From the NCBI GenBank assembly GCA_024275575.1, contig JAJRYV010000134.1, positions 140,297-204,296 on the forward strand: a stretch of 64,000 nt of DNA, in the 5' to 3' direction. Shown here piece by piece: positions 44,858-55,528 of this stretch. The position numbers were made by a program, and so were the translations under genes. Position 1 is the first letter of the stretch. Each line of letters begins with the position of its first letter. The notes beneath the pieces were generated by a model. That model ran no database searches and had not been told where the DNA came from. It saw only the letters and a program-made list of their open reading frames with translations. This DNA is from a bacterium (lineage in GTDB: Bacteria; Zhuqueibacterota; Zhuqueibacteria; Zhuqueibacterales; Geothermadaptataceae).

Positions 44858-45034
44858 ATAGAAATCGCAGAAGCGATTTTGTATGGTTCTCGCACCAAAG
44901 AGAATTATAAACCTGCTTCAGATATCGATCTTGCTGTTTAGCATCATATTGATAATGGGGATTTAATTATGCATATTGAACGGTTTGGGTTTGTGTTTTA
45001 TAGGGGAAACTTACCTTGCAGAACACTGCAATAA
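44858..45034 (+). pseudogene. MNT-type nucleotidyltransferase remnant
   Basis: AILYGSRTKENYKPASDIDLAV then TAG then HHIDNGDLIMHIERFGFVFYRG: N- and C-terminal motifs of MNT antitoxins abut, middle missing. Confidence 0.7.
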
Positions 45035-45246
45035 ATTAAAATCTTTGGCGCTATTTTAACGCGCATTTCCCGAATAATATTGCTACACTTTGTTATAATT
45101 ACAGCTCCGGGCTTCCTTCATATCAAATGAACGAGAGCTTTATATCGTCAAGAAATTCCGATAAAACGACGATGTACGCTGGTATTTTTTAGTTGATTTT
45201 CTCCTGCTCTTCCAACAAGAACTATGCCACTCACCCTAAAATCGTC

Positions 45247-45275
45247 TTGACATACAATCGGGATTATTCTATATT
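45247..45275 (+). promoter_or_regulatory. Near-consensus promoter upstream of gatC
   Basis: TTGACA-N17-TATATT. Confidence 0.7.
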
Positions 45276-45339
45276 ACGCCTTGTTGAAAATCAACCGGGG
45301 GCAGCGGTTGTACTTTTTTTATCAGAAACGAGCGTAAAA

Positions 45340-45630
45340 ATGAGCATATCCATCGAAGACGTCAAACGTACGGCACAGTTAGCCCGCCTCGAATTTTCTC
45401 AAGAAGAATTGCAAAACATGACGAAAGAAATGGCGGCAATTCTTGCTTATGTTGAAAAACTGGAAGAGCTGGATCTGGACGGTCTGCCGGAAACAGTACA
45501 CGTGCTGCAGCTCACCAATGTTTTTCGTGAAGATATCGTCAAGCCCGGATTATCCAATGTAGAGGCTCTTGCCAATGCGCCGAAAACGAAAAAGGGTTAT
45601 TTTAGTGTGCCCAAGGTCATCGGCGAATGA
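45340..45630 (+). CDS. gatC: Asp/Glu-tRNA amidotransferase subunit C
   Basis: MSISIEDVKRTAQLARLEFSQEELQNMTKEMAAILAYVEKLEELD; start trimmed. Confidence 0.95.
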   Translation: MSISIEDVKRTAQLARLEFSQEELQNMTKEMAAILAYVEKLEELDLDGLPETVHVLQLTNVFREDIVKPGLSNVEALANAPKTKKGYFSVPKVIGE

Positions 45631-46385
45631 GCACAGCTGTCGGCATCATTCCTGCGCGTTATTCCTCGACGCGTTTTCCCGGCAAACCGCTGGCGCAAAT
45701 TGGCAATAAACCGATGATTCAGCATGTTTATGAATGCGCCGGTCAGGCAAAACGGTTGCAAAAAGTGATTGTCGCCACCGATGATGAACGTATCGAACAA
45801 GCCGTCGCAGCGTTCGGTGGTGAATACGTACGCACTCGCGCCGATCACAAAACCGGCAGCGACCGCATCGCCGAGGTCGCGGAAAATTTACCGTTTGATT
45901 TCATCGTTAATATTCAGGGGGACGAACCTTTCGTCGATGCGCAGGCGATCGACAAAACCGTCACGCTGTTAGAAAATTCGCCTGAAGCAGCGATCAGTAC
46001 CCTGGTGGCGCCGATCACTAATGCGGTGGAATTAAGCAACCCTGCTGTTGTAAAAGTTGTGCTCAATCACAAAAATGAAGCGCTTTATTTTTCCCGCGCC
46101 ATCATTCCTTTTAACCGTGATGAAAAAAAGATTGAAAACTGGCCGGTTGGGACAAGCTATTACCAGCACGTGGGCTTCTATGTTTACCGCAAAGAAATTC
46201 TGATGCAGTTTGTCCGTTGGCCGCAGGGCGAACTGGAAAAAATAGAAAATTTGGAGCAACTGCGTTTGTTAGAAAACAACTATAAAATCGTTTGTGCCGA
46301 AGTGCCGGAAACAGCGATATGCGTCGACACACCGGAAGATTTACAGCGTGCGCAACAATACTGGAAGGAATTGCAGCGTGTCTGA
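45627..46385 (+). CDS. kdsB: 3-deoxy-manno-octulosonate cytidylyltransferase
   Basis: GIIPARYSSTRFPGKPLAQIGNKPMIQHVYE, NIQGDEPFV; ATGA overlap with gatC. Confidence 0.97.
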   Translation: MSTAVGIIPARYSSTRFPGKPLAQIGNKPMIQHVYECAGQAKRLQKVIVATDDERIEQAVAAFGGEYVRTRADHKTGSDRIAEVAENLPFDFIVNIQGDEPFVDAQAIDKTVTLLENSPEAAISTLVAPITNAVELSNPAVVKVVLNHKNEALYFSRAIIPFNRDEKKIENWPVGTSYYQHVGFYVYRKEILMQFVRWPQGELEKIENLEQLRLLENNYKIVCAEVPETAICVDTPEDLQRAQQYWKELQRV

Positions 46386-48015
46386 GGATAAAAAGACAAA
46401 ATATATTTTCATCACCGGCGGTGTTGTTTCAGCGTTGGGCAAAGGCATTGCCGCAGCTTCGATCGGCAGCCTGCTGCAGGCTCGCGGCCTGAGCGTAACG
46501 ATGCTTAAATTCGACCCCTATATCAACGTCGATCCCGGTACCATGAGTCCCTATCAACACGGTGAAGTGTACGTCACCAACGATGGCGCTGAAACGGATT
46601 TGGACCTCGGCCACTACGAGCGCTTTCTCGATGTCGATATGACCCAGCGCAATAACGCAACAACAGGGCAGGTCTACAACGAAGTGATCGCCCGGGAACG
46701 CCGCGGCGATTATCTCGGCAAAACAGTGCAGGTCATTCCCCATATCACCAACGAAATCAAGAGCCGTATTCATGCTGCGACAAAAACAGTCGACAATTGC
46801 CAGATTCTCATCGTCGAAGTCGGCGGTACTGTGGGGGATATCGAAAGCTTGCCGTTTGTTGAAGCGATCCGCCAGTTTTGCCTGGAAGAGGGGCAGGAAA
46901 ACGCCTTTATTATTCATCTGACACTTGTTCCCTATGTGAAAACAGCGGGTGAATTCAAAACAAAACCGACGCAGCACAGTGTGATGCGTCTGCGTGAGAT
47001 CGGCCTGCAACCCAATGCACTACTCTGCCGCTGTGAATCGCCGGTGGGAAAAGAATTGCGTGATAAAATCGGCCTGTTCTGCAATGTGAAACCGAGTCAC
47101 GTTATCAGTGCGCCGGATCTTGATTCGATCTACAAAATCCCTCAGCGCTTTGAAAAAAACGGCCTGGGTGAAATTATCGCCAAACATCTCGGCCTTGCCT
47201 GCAAAAGGCCCAATTTAAAATCGTGGGAAAAGCTGGCGCAAAAAATCGAGAATCTAAGCAAAGATGTGGACATCGCAATTTGCGGTAAATACGTCGGATT
47301 GAAAGATTCCTACAAAAGCATAATCGAAGCATTTGTGCATGCGGGGGTTGAAAATGACACGAAAGTTAATTTGCACTGGCTTGACATGGAAGAAATAGAG
47401 AAGCACGGCATCTCCGATCAATTCGACGGCCTTGATGGTATGTTGATCTGCCCGGGTTTCGGCAGCCGCGGCACTGAGGGCAAAATCATGTCGGCTAAAT
47501 TTGCCCGGATTAACAAATTACCGTTTTTGGGTATTTGTCTCGGCCTGCAGTGTGCAACGATCGAATTTGCCCGCAATGTCTGTAATTTGCAGAGCGCCAA
47601 CAGTGTTGAATTCGACGAGGCAAGCCCGCATCCGGTGATCGATTTGATGGAAACACAAATTGATATTTCGCAAATGGGCGGCACTATGCGTCTGGGTGCT
47701 TACGCCTGTGTGTTGTAAAAAGGCTCAAAAGCTCATGCGGCCTACAGGACGAATGAAATCAGCGAGCGCCACCGCCACCGCTATGAGGTGAATAACAAAT
47801 ATCGTGATATTTTGCAAAAACATGGCCTGAAAATGGCCGGAACAAATCCGCAAACCGGGCTTGTCGAGATTATCGAACTCGAAGAGCATCCGTGGTTTAT
47901 CGGTGTGCAGTTTCATCCGGAGCTGAAATCACGGGCTTTGCGGGCGCATCCATTATTTCGTGAATTTGTTGCTGCGGCGCTGCATTATCGGAAGAGAAGA
48001 AGCGTGGCAAAGTGA
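46378..48015 (+). pseudogene. pyrG: CTP synthase interrupted by in-frame TAA (47716-47718)
   Basis: TKYIFITGGVVSALGKGIAAASIGSLLQARG; GICLGLQ nucleophile before the stop; same-frame [22 protein letters not shown] and [11 protein letters not shown] after it. Confidence 0.9.
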
Positions 48016-48893
48016 AAATTATAAAACCGGAAAAGAAAGAATTTATGAAAAACAGCAATAAAACCCGGCTTGTTGAAGTCGGAAATGTCAAAATCGGTGC
48101 AGGAAATCCCATGGTGCTTATCTGTGGGCCGTGTGTCATCGAAGATGCTGAGACCATGCAACGTGCTGCCGACGGCATCTGTGAAATTGCTGCACGCCTG
48201 AATTTGCCACTCATTTTCAAATCATCTTATGTCAAGGATAACCGCTCGAGCGAGCTCAGCTATCAGGGCCCGGGGCTGGAAAAAGGCCTGGAAATTCTCG
48301 CTGCCATCCGGGAAAAATATCAGGTGCCGGTCTTGTCTGATGTGCACACGCCGGAGGAAGCCCGCACTGCTGCCGCCGTATTGGATGTGCTGCAAATTCC
48401 GGCCTATCTTTCGATGCAGACCTCGTTGGCCATCGCCGCTGGAGAGACTGGTAAAGTGGTCAATGTGAAAAAAGGGCAGTTTCTCGACCCTGCCGATATG
48501 GAAAAAGTCATCGGTAAAATCGAGCGCAGCGGCAATAAAAATATTTTACTCACCGAACGCGGTGCGGCATTTGGTTATCACAACCTGGTCGTCGACATGC
48601 GGTCACTGGTGACCATGCGGCAGTTGGGCTATCCGGTGGTCTACGATCCGACACACAGCGTCCGGGTTTACGGCGTTTCATCGGCCGATCCGGCGGGCGG
48701 CAGGCCGGAATTCATCCCGGCTTTAACGCGCGCGGGTGTAGCCACCGGCATCGATGCACTTTTTATCGAAAGCCACCCCTGCGTTTCCGAGGCAAAATGT
48801 GATGCTGCCAGTCAGTGGCCACTGGAGAAGCTGGAAAGTCTGCTGCGCCAGGCTAAAGAAATTGACGCTGTCACCAGAGCACAGGATTATTGA
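48012..48893 (+). CDS. kdsA: 2-dehydro-3-deoxyphosphooctonate aldolase
   Basis: [37 protein letters not shown]; start could be ATG 48045. Confidence 0.97.
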   Translation: MKIIKPEKKEFMKNSNKTRLVEVGNVKIGAGNPMVLICGPCVIEDAETMQRAADGICEIAARLNLPLIFKSSYVKDNRSSELSYQGPGLEKGLEILAAIREKYQVPVLSDVHTPEEARTAAAVLDVLQIPAYLSMQTSLAIAAGETGKVVNVKKGQFLDPADMEKVIGKIERSGNKNILLTERGAAFGYHNLVVDMRSLVTMRQLGYPVVYDPTHSVRVYGVSSADPAGGRPEFIPALTRAGVATGIDALFIESHPCVSEAKCDAASQWPLEKLESLLRQAKEIDAVTRAQDY

Positions 48894-49909
48894 AAATGCG
48901 CAACAAAGGTTCGGCAAGACAAGTGGATAAAGCGCCGATGGATAGCCGTGAAAAGAGCATCGATGATGCGCAACGGGTGCTGCGCATCGAGGCAGCCGCT
49001 GTGGCGGCGTTAGAATCGCGTATTGGATCGACTTTTGCTCAAGTCGTCGATTTGATCTACGAATGCGAAGGCCGGGCCATCGTCACCGGTATCGGCAAAA
49101 GCGGCATTATCGGTAAAAAAATAGCAGCCACTATGAGCAGCACCGGCACACCGGCTTTTTTTCTGCATGCCACCGAAGCGTTGCATGGCGATCTCGGCAT
49201 GCTGCGGCCGGAAGATGTCGTGCTCTGTATTTCCAAAAGCGGTAGCAATTCCGAGTTCGATTTTTTGATACCGCAATTCCGCCGTCTCGGCGTGCGCATC
49301 GTGGCGTTTGCCGGTAATATGAAAAGCTACCTGGCGAAAAATGCCGATTTTGTCCTTGATATTTCTGTTGAGGAGGAGGCCTGCCCGTTGGATCTGGCGC
49401 CGACAGCGAGTTCGACTGCGACTTTGGCGATGGGTGATGCCCTGGCAATCGCGTTGCTGGGCAGACGTCATTTTAGCATCGAAGATTTCGCTTTTCGCCA
49501 TCCGGGCGGGGTGCTGGGCCGCCGCCTACTTTTGCGTGTCGACGATCTCATCGATAAGAATCGTATTCCCGTGGTCACGCCGGAAACCGGTTTTGATCAG
49601 GTTTTGGCCGAAATTTCCCACAAACGCTACGGCGCAACCTGTGTCGTCGATGAAACCGGCGCGCTGATCGGTTTCATTACCGATGGTGATCTGCGGCGAA
49701 TTCTACGTAAAAAATCTGATCATTTCAGGATTCGGGCGTGCGATATCATGACTGCAGAACCGAAAACCATGGCCCCGGGAACGATGGCCGTCGAAGCATT
49801 GGCCACGATGGAAGACTTCAGTATTACCCATGTCGTCATTACAGATGAGGTGAAAAGACCGCTGGGTCTGGTGCATATTCACGATCTTATCAAAGCCGGG
49901 ATTGCCTGA
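48890..49909 (+). CDS. kdsD: Arabinose-5-phosphate isomerase (KdsD/KpsF family)
   Basis: GKSGIIGKKIAATMSSTGTPAFFLHATEALHGDLGM SIS domain; two CBS domains. Confidence 0.95.
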   Translation: MKMRNKGSARQVDKAPMDSREKSIDDAQRVLRIEAAAVAALESRIGSTFAQVVDLIYECEGRAIVTGIGKSGIIGKKIAATMSSTGTPAFFLHATEALHGDLGMLRPEDVVLCISKSGSNSEFDFLIPQFRRLGVRIVAFAGNMKSYLAKNADFVLDISVEEEACPLDLAPTASSTATLAMGDALAIALLGRRHFSIEDFAFRHPGGVLGRRLLLRVDDLIDKNRIPVVTPETGFDQVLAEISHKRYGATCVVDETGALIGFITDGDLRRILRKKSDHFRIRACDIMTAEPKTMAPGTMAVEALATMEDFSITHVVITDEVKRPLGLVHIHDLIKAGIA

Positions 49910-49912
49910 AAA

Positions 49913-50824
49913 ATGAAAAGCCGGCGCTGGGTGAAGAAGAGTAAAAACACGCTGATTTTTGTCCTGGTTTTGCTGCTGGTAAAATTCATTCGTGCACTTC
50001 CGGAAAAAACAGCCCAGACTTTTATGCGTTTTATGGGGCGACTGGCATTCCGGGTTGCGGCCGGCGAACGGCAAAAGGTTTTGCGAAATTTGCAACGGGT
50101 TTTCGGTGAAAACCTCGACGAAGTGCAACGCTCTGCCAAAGCGGAGAAAATATTTCAACATATTGCCGTTAACGGCGCTGCTGCCCTGTGGATTCCGAAT
50201 TATATTGCTGATGGTCTGGAAAACCGGGTACATGTCACCGGCATGGAACACCTCGAAGAAGCCCTGGCCCGTGGGAAAGGCGTGCTTGGTTTAACAGGGC
50301 ATATCGGTTCGTGGGAATTGCTGGCAGCGTTTATCGCACAGTCCGGTATTCCACTCGCTGTTGTGGGCAAAAAAATTTATGATAAACGCATCGATAAATT
50401 GCTCGTCGGCTGGCGCAAAGAAGCCGGTATGATCAATATCCCTCGCGATGGCGCTGCCCGCCGCATGCTGCAGTGGCTCAAACAGGGCAAGATGCTTGGT
50501 GTGCTCATCGATCAGGATACCAATGTTGAGAGTGAATTTGTTTCTTTTATGGGACATTTGGCGCGCACACCCATCGCACCGATGTTGCTGGCGCAGCGGA
50601 TGGATTCAGCGATCGTGCCCATGGCGATTAACATGCAGCATGACGGCAGTCATCAAGTGACGATTTTGCCGGAGTTGATGCTCGAACCTGATGATAAAAC
50701 TGTGGAAACGCGGCGAAAAAATCTCGCCCGCTGCAATGCCGCTTTGGAAAAACTAATCGCACTCGACGACAGCCAATGGGTCTGGATGCATGAGCGCTGG
50801 AAATCACAGCCGAAAGCAAAATAA
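49913..50824 (+). CDS. Lysophospholipid/lipid A acyltransferase (LpxL/HtrB-like)
   Basis: GVLGLTGHIGSWELLAAFIAQ, GVLIDQDTNVESEFVSFMGHLARTP. Confidence 0.9.
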   Translation: MKSRRWVKKSKNTLIFVLVLLLVKFIRALPEKTAQTFMRFMGRLAFRVAAGERQKVLRNLQRVFGENLDEVQRSAKAEKIFQHIAVNGAAALWIPNYIADGLENRVHVTGMEHLEEALARGKGVLGLTGHIGSWELLAAFIAQSGIPLAVVGKKIYDKRIDKLLVGWRKEAGMINIPRDGAARRMLQWLKQGKMLGVLIDQDTNVESEFVSFMGHLARTPIAPMLLAQRMDSAIVPMAINMQHDGSHQVTILPELMLEPDDKTVETRRKNLARCNAALEKLIALDDSQWVWMHERWKSQPKAK

Positions 50825-50907
50825 CACTTGAAGATAAGCCCTCTGGTTATCGAGTCAACAGCAAGCGGTAAATATATTATCCATCCGGGCATCGCTGTCA
50901 AATTAAG

Positions 50908-51028
50908 GTAACTATTCAGCGCACCAGGCGGACGCTGAGCTTGCCAAAGCGGGATATTTTCTCAATTGTCCGAAACGTGCTTTCGGCAAGCTCAAGGAAC
51001 GCTTCTCTAGCACACGCTGAATAGTTAC
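50908..51028. repeat. 121-bp nested palindromic element (possible REP/MITE-like)
   Basis: Terminal 14-bp inverted repeats GTAACTATTCAGCG / CGCTGAATAGTTAC plus inner TGAGCTTGCC(AAAGC) / (GCTTTC)GGCAAGCTCA. Confidence 0.85.
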
Positions 51029-51378
51029 AAATTAAGAGCGTAAACTATTTGAAAACAATGATGATAGAATGTCCGCAGCGGAATGAATCCCGCAGCTATT
51101 TTTATATAAACTTAAGAATGCCGAGCAGGTAACTGGATAAGCAGAAATAAGCCCGGTGATTTTTAATGGCTGTTGGTGCGATGGTGCTATTCGATTTTGT
51201 CCCTGTATGCAAAAAATGAACCAAATTTTACTTAGTGATTATCAATATTTTTTTGCATATTCGTGGAATGCCAGCGCGACCAATTTCCGGAATTCCACAG
51301 CAATTCCAAATCATAATATTTGGTTTAATGCAGGATTAGCAAAAATCTCCTGCCTGATGATTTATTAAATAATAGAAA

Positions 51379-52008
51379 ATGTTAAAGATATCGATGACAA
51401 TTCTGCTGCCGGCGCTGTTGCTTGTGGCTTGCGAAGATTTTGGTGGAAACACGGTGCAACGGCCGGCAGAAAAACCCCCTGATCAGGAAGGCTGGGATTC
51501 GGTTATCATATTGACCAATTTAGGCCGACGTACAGCGGTAATCGAATATCAGCATATGACGAAATATCTCAACAAAAAACAAACCCGTTTCGACGACGGT
51601 ATAAAAGTCGACTTCTTTAATAAAGACGGTGAACATGCTTCCCACCTTACAGCAGGCCGTGGGATCGTTTATGACGCCCGCAATAATTTTGACGCCTATG
51701 ATAATGTCATCCTCATTTCCGATAGTGGTTCGGTTTTGCAGACGGAGGAGTTGAAATGGGACAATGCGAGGAAAAAAATCTATTCGAATGTTTTTTCGAC
51801 GTTTACCACTGCGGAGGGTGATACGCTTTACGGTAACAGTTTCGAATCAGATGCGCGCATGCAGAACGTGAAAATCAACCAGCCGCGCGGTATCACCCAC
51901 ACGAGTTTATCGCTTTCAAATGTTGAGAGCGAAGCAGATTCTGCAGCAGACCAAAGCATGGACACGGCAATTGCTGATTCCTCAGCCAATGTTGAGGGCT
52001 CGCAATGA
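51379..52008 (+). CDS. lptC: LptC-like LPS export lipoprotein
   Basis: Lipobox LLVAC; DGIKVDFFNKDGEHASHLTAGRGIVYDARNN; upstream of lptA and lptB. Confidence 0.85.
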   Translation: MLKISMTILLPALLLVACEDFGGNTVQRPAEKPPDQEGWDSVIILTNLGRRTAVIEYQHMTKYLNKKQTRFDDGIKVDFFNKDGEHASHLTAGRGIVYDARNNFDAYDNVILISDSGSVLQTEELKWDNARKKIYSNVFSTFTTAEGDTLYGNSFESDARMQNVKINQPRGITHTSLSLSNVESEADSAADQSMDTAIADSSANVEGSQ

Positions 52009-53138
52009 GAGCTGCGTTTCCTTGTTTTGTCTTTGTGATCTGTTTGCTGCTAATCGTCACAAATGGCGCCGCTCAGCAGGAAAAACAGGAGAGGCTGCAA
52101 CTCAAACATGCCGATCAGGCAGAAAGCTATCTGAAAAATGGCACCCTTGTACGTAAATTCTATGGGAATGTGATGTTTGTCCAGGGAAATATGAACCTGC
52201 GTTGTGATGAGCTGTATAGTTTTACCGGTAAAAAGGAATATCTTTTACGGGGCAGGGTGAAAATACGGGATGCTGAATTCAGATTGGCGGCCGATTCAGC
52301 ACGGTATTTTGCCGATAAAAAGGTATTTCAAGCGTACGGCGATGTCACCCTACTTTCGGACAGTTCACGATTGAACGCCCGCAAAGTCACTTATTTTCAA
52401 AAGGAGAAACGGGTGATTGCAGAAAAAGAGGTGAAGATTGTCGACAGCCGGCAGCATGTGGAGATTACCGGTCAGCGTGCAGAGCTGCAGCGGCGGAAAA
52501 AATATACGAAAATCACCGGCGAGCCGCTCTTCGTGCAATACGATTCGAGCGGCGCAGAGGAGATGCGCATCGTTGGTGAAATGATGGAGTCTTTTGACCA
52601 GGGCAAACATTTTAAAATCAGCAGAAATGTGAAAATAACCCGGGATTCGACTATGGCAACGTGCGAATTTGCCTCTTATTTTGCCGATGCTGAAATTATC
52701 GAGCTGCAGGAGAATCCGGTTGCTATCAATGCCGGCGACAAAATCACCGGTGATAAAATGCAATTGCAGATGCATGATAAAAAATTGCAGAATATTCTGG
52801 TGACCGGAAACTCAAAATTTATCTCACCGGCGGATTCGTTGATTCGCGGCCGGGGCGTGGAAAACTATCTCACCGGCCAGAGCATCCAGCTTTTTTTTGT
52901 TAAAAATGAGATCGATAAAGTACAAGTTAACGGCACGGCCACCAGTGTTTATCATGTGGTTAACGAGCAAGGCATTTATCAGGGACAGAACTGGGCACAG
53001 GGCGATACGATTATTATTTCGCTCGTTAACAAAAGTATCAATCGCATCAAAATTAAAAGTCAACCCGGCAATTCGCGCGGCAAGTTTTCTCCGCCGGAAA
53101 GCCAAAAAGTAGACAGCAGTGCAGTGTTTAAGAAATGA
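52005..53138 (+). CDS. lptA: LptA/OstA-like LPS transport protein
   Basis: Signal peptide; [28 protein letters not shown]; OstA-like repeats; ATGA overlap. Confidence 0.88.
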   Translation: MRAAFPCFVFVICLLLIVTNGAAQQEKQERLQLKHADQAESYLKNGTLVRKFYGNVMFVQGNMNLRCDELYSFTGKKEYLLRGRVKIRDAEFRLAADSARYFADKKVFQAYGDVTLLSDSSRLNARKVTYFQKEKRVIAEKEVKIVDSRQHVEITGQRAELQRRKKYTKITGEPLFVQYDSSGAEEMRIVGEMMESFDQGKHFKISRNVKITRDSTMATCEFASYFADAEIIELQENPVAINAGDKITGDKMQLQMHDKKLQNILVTGNSKFISPADSLIRGRGVENYLTGQSIQLFFVKNEIDKVQVNGTATSVYHVVNEQGIYQGQNWAQGDTIIISLVNKSINRIKIKSQPGNSRGKFSPPESQKVDSSAVFKK

Positions 53139-53860
53139 AATTACGCGCAGAAAAATTAGTTAAAATATACGCGAAACGACGGGTGGTCAACGATGTCGAT
53201 ATCGAGGTGAGCCAGGGTGAGATCGTCGGTTTATTGGGGCCGAATGGCGCCGGCAAGACGACGACGTTTTACATGATCACCGGCATGATTGCACCTTCCA
53301 GTGGAAGAATCTCTCTTGAAGATCGGGAAATCACCCGATATCCTATGTATAAACGGGCCCGGCTGGGCATCGGCTATCTGGCGCAGGAAGCTTCGATTTT
53401 TCGTCAGTTGACAGTGGCGGAAAATATCATGGCGATACTTGAAACTTTACCGCTTTCCCGCAAAGAACGTAAAGAGCGTCTGCTGGAATTGCTGGATGAA
53501 TTATCCATCGCGCACCTGGCGAAGAGCAAAGCTTATACACTTTCCGGCGGCGAACGGCGGCGCCTGGAGATTACTCGCTCTTTGGTAACAAATCCGAAGT
53601 TTATCTTGCTCGATGAACCGTTTGCAGGGGTCGATCCCATCGCGGTCGAAGATATTCAAAGTATCGTTCATGGATTAAAAGACAAGGGCATCGGTGTTTT
53701 GATAACGGATCACAATGTACACGAGACCCTTTCGATAACCGACCGTGCTTATCTGCTGTTCGAAGGCAATATTTTGCTCTCCGGCACAGCGGAGCATCTC
53801 GCCAATGACCCGGAGGCACGCAAACTTTATCTCGGAGATAAATTCAAATTGGATCGATAA
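53135..53860 (+). CDS. lptB: LPS export ABC transporter ATPase LptB
   Basis: [54 protein letters not shown]. Confidence 0.97.
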   Translation: MKLRAEKLVKIYAKRRVVNDVDIEVSQGEIVGLLGPNGAGKTTTFYMITGMIAPSSGRISLEDREITRYPMYKRARLGIGYLAQEASIFRQLTVAENIMAILETLPLSRKERKERLLELLDELSIAHLAKSKAYTLSGGERRRLEITRSLVTNPKFILLDEPFAGVDPIAVEDIQSIVHGLKDKGIGVLITDHNVHETLSITDRAYLLFEGNILLSGTAEHLANDPEARKLYLGDKFKLDR

Positions 53861-53926
53861 TTATCGACAACAGCAGGCATGAAAAGGATTAATTATTAAC
53901 AGGATATTAATTAAGGCTCAGGAACT

Positions 53927-55396
53927 ATGCTTAGTATTCATCAGCGACTGGTACAAAAACAGATACAATCTCCACAGCAGGTTTTGCTTTCCTCGCTGTT
54001 GCAATTGCCGTTGTTGAAGTTTGAGCAACGGTTGAAAATGGAACTCGAAGCCAACCCGATGCTCGAACTCAGCGATGAAATGGAGCAGGAACAGGAAATC
54101 GATGAAAATCAGGAGCAGGAAATCGAGGCCGAAAAAGCTGAGGATGACGATGCCGAATCAGAAGACAGCGGTGAAACTGATAGCGGTGATGCTGTGGAAG
54201 ATATCGATAAACACGAAGATATTGACGATACCGACTGGGAAACCATTTTGGGTGATGACGGCACCATCGATACACGGGCGCCCAAAGACAACAGCGCCGA
54301 GGTTTACGAACGGCCAAACGTGGCGACGACCAACCTGTATGAACATCTGCTGGAGCAACTCCACCTGCTTAAGCTCGATCTTGACGATACGCAAATTGGT
54401 GAATACATTATCTGGAATATCAACGAAATGGGCTACCTCGCATGCGAACTTTCGGTGATCGCCCATAATCTGGATGTCAGCGAAGAAGATGTGGAGCGGG
54501 TTTTGAAATTGATTCAGCATTTCGATCCGGTGAGCATTGGCGCGCGCAATTTGCAGGAATGCCTGCTTATCCAGCTTGAAGATCAGGAGCCGCAGGACAA
54601 ACTCACCATCGAAGTGATCCGCGATCATTTTGAGGATTTTTCCAACAAACGCTATGAACGCATCACCAAAAAAATGGATATGGATTCGGAAGACTTGCGC
54701 GGTATCATCGAAACAATCCGGCATTTGAACCCGAAACCCGGTGAAGGTTACGTGGCTTTCGCGGATTCGGTCATCGTACCGGACCTGGCCATCGTGCGCA
54801 AGGATGATGGCTTCGAAATCGTCATGAACGACTGGAATATTCCCAATCTACGCATCAATAGTTCGTATAAATCCCTGCTGCTCGACAAAAAATCAACCTC
54901 GCGTGAAACCAAAGATTTCGTGCGCAAGCGTCTCGAATCCGCTCGCTGGATGATCAATTCCATCCACCAGCGCCGCATGACCATCCTCAAGGTCGTGGAA
55001 ACGTTAATCGACAAGCAATACGAATTCTTCGACAAAGGCAAAGAATACATCAAACCGATGATTTTAAAAGATATCGCTGATGAAATTCACATGGATATTT
55101 CCACCGTCTCCCGCGTGACGAATGGCAAATATGTGCAAACCGAATGGGGCGTTTTCGAGCTGAAATATTTCTTCAGCGAGGGCATTAAAACCGATTCCGG
55201 CGAAGATGTTTCCAACCGCCGCGTCAAGCAATTGATCAAAGATATTATCGACGAGGAAGATAAAAAGAAACCACTCAACGACCAAAAGATAGCCGAGATG
55301 CTCAACAAACAGGGTTACACATTGGCGCGGCGAACGGTCGCCAAATACCGCGAGCAGATGAATATTCCGGTCTCACGCCTGCGCAAGGGGTTATGA
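53927..55396 (+). CDS. rpoN: RNA polymerase sigma-54 factor
   Basis: QQVLLSSLLQLPLLKFEQRLKMELEANPML; RpoN box ARRTVAKYREQMNIP. Confidence 0.97.
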   Translation: MLSIHQRLVQKQIQSPQQVLLSSLLQLPLLKFEQRLKMELEANPMLELSDEMEQEQEIDENQEQEIEAEKAEDDDAESEDSGETDSGDAVEDIDKHEDIDDTDWETILGDDGTIDTRAPKDNSAEVYERPNVATTNLYEHLLEQLHLLKLDLDDTQIGEYIIWNINEMGYLACELSVIAHNLDVSEEDVERVLKLIQHFDPVSIGARNLQECLLIQLEDQEPQDKLTIEVIRDHFEDFSNKRYERITKKMDMDSEDLRGIIETIRHLNPKPGEGYVAFADSVIVPDLAIVRKDDGFEIVMNDWNIPNLRINSSYKSLLLDKKSTSRETKDFVRKRLESARWMINSIHQRRMTILKVVETLIDKQYEFFDKGKEYIKPMILKDIADEIHMDISTVSRVTNGKYVQTEWGVFELKYFFSEGIKTDSGEDVSNRRVKQLIKDIIDEEDKKKPLNDQKIAEMLNKQGYTLARRTVAKYREQMNIPVSRLRKGL

Positions 55397-55466
55397 CGAG
55401 ATTTTCATGGGCGGGCTAATCGTGGTGGTTTTTTGGGCTATTCAGCCAATCCCCCTGGCCGATTTA

Positions 55467-55495
55467 CTCTGACAGGGTTTTGAACCCTGTCAGAG
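55467..55495. repeat. Perfect 13-bp hairpin in convergent rpoN/icd spacer
   Basis: CTCTGACAGGGTT-TTG-AACCCTGTCAGAG. Confidence 0.9.
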
Positions 55496-55528
55496 ATTTC
55501 AGAGCAATTTCAACAAACCAGACTCTTT

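Noticed and set aside
47719-48015. Frameshift explanation for the pyrG split
   Set aside because: Both halves are in the same reading frame (46378 and 47788 share frame), so a nonsense codon, not an indel, separates them.
51156-51368. 70-aa ORF in the gap where kdsC might be expected
   Set aside because: No HAD motif and unnatural composition; not a kdsC remnant I can support.
54060-54250. Highly acidic stretch in RpoN
   Set aside because: Matches the normal variable acidic region II of sigma-54.
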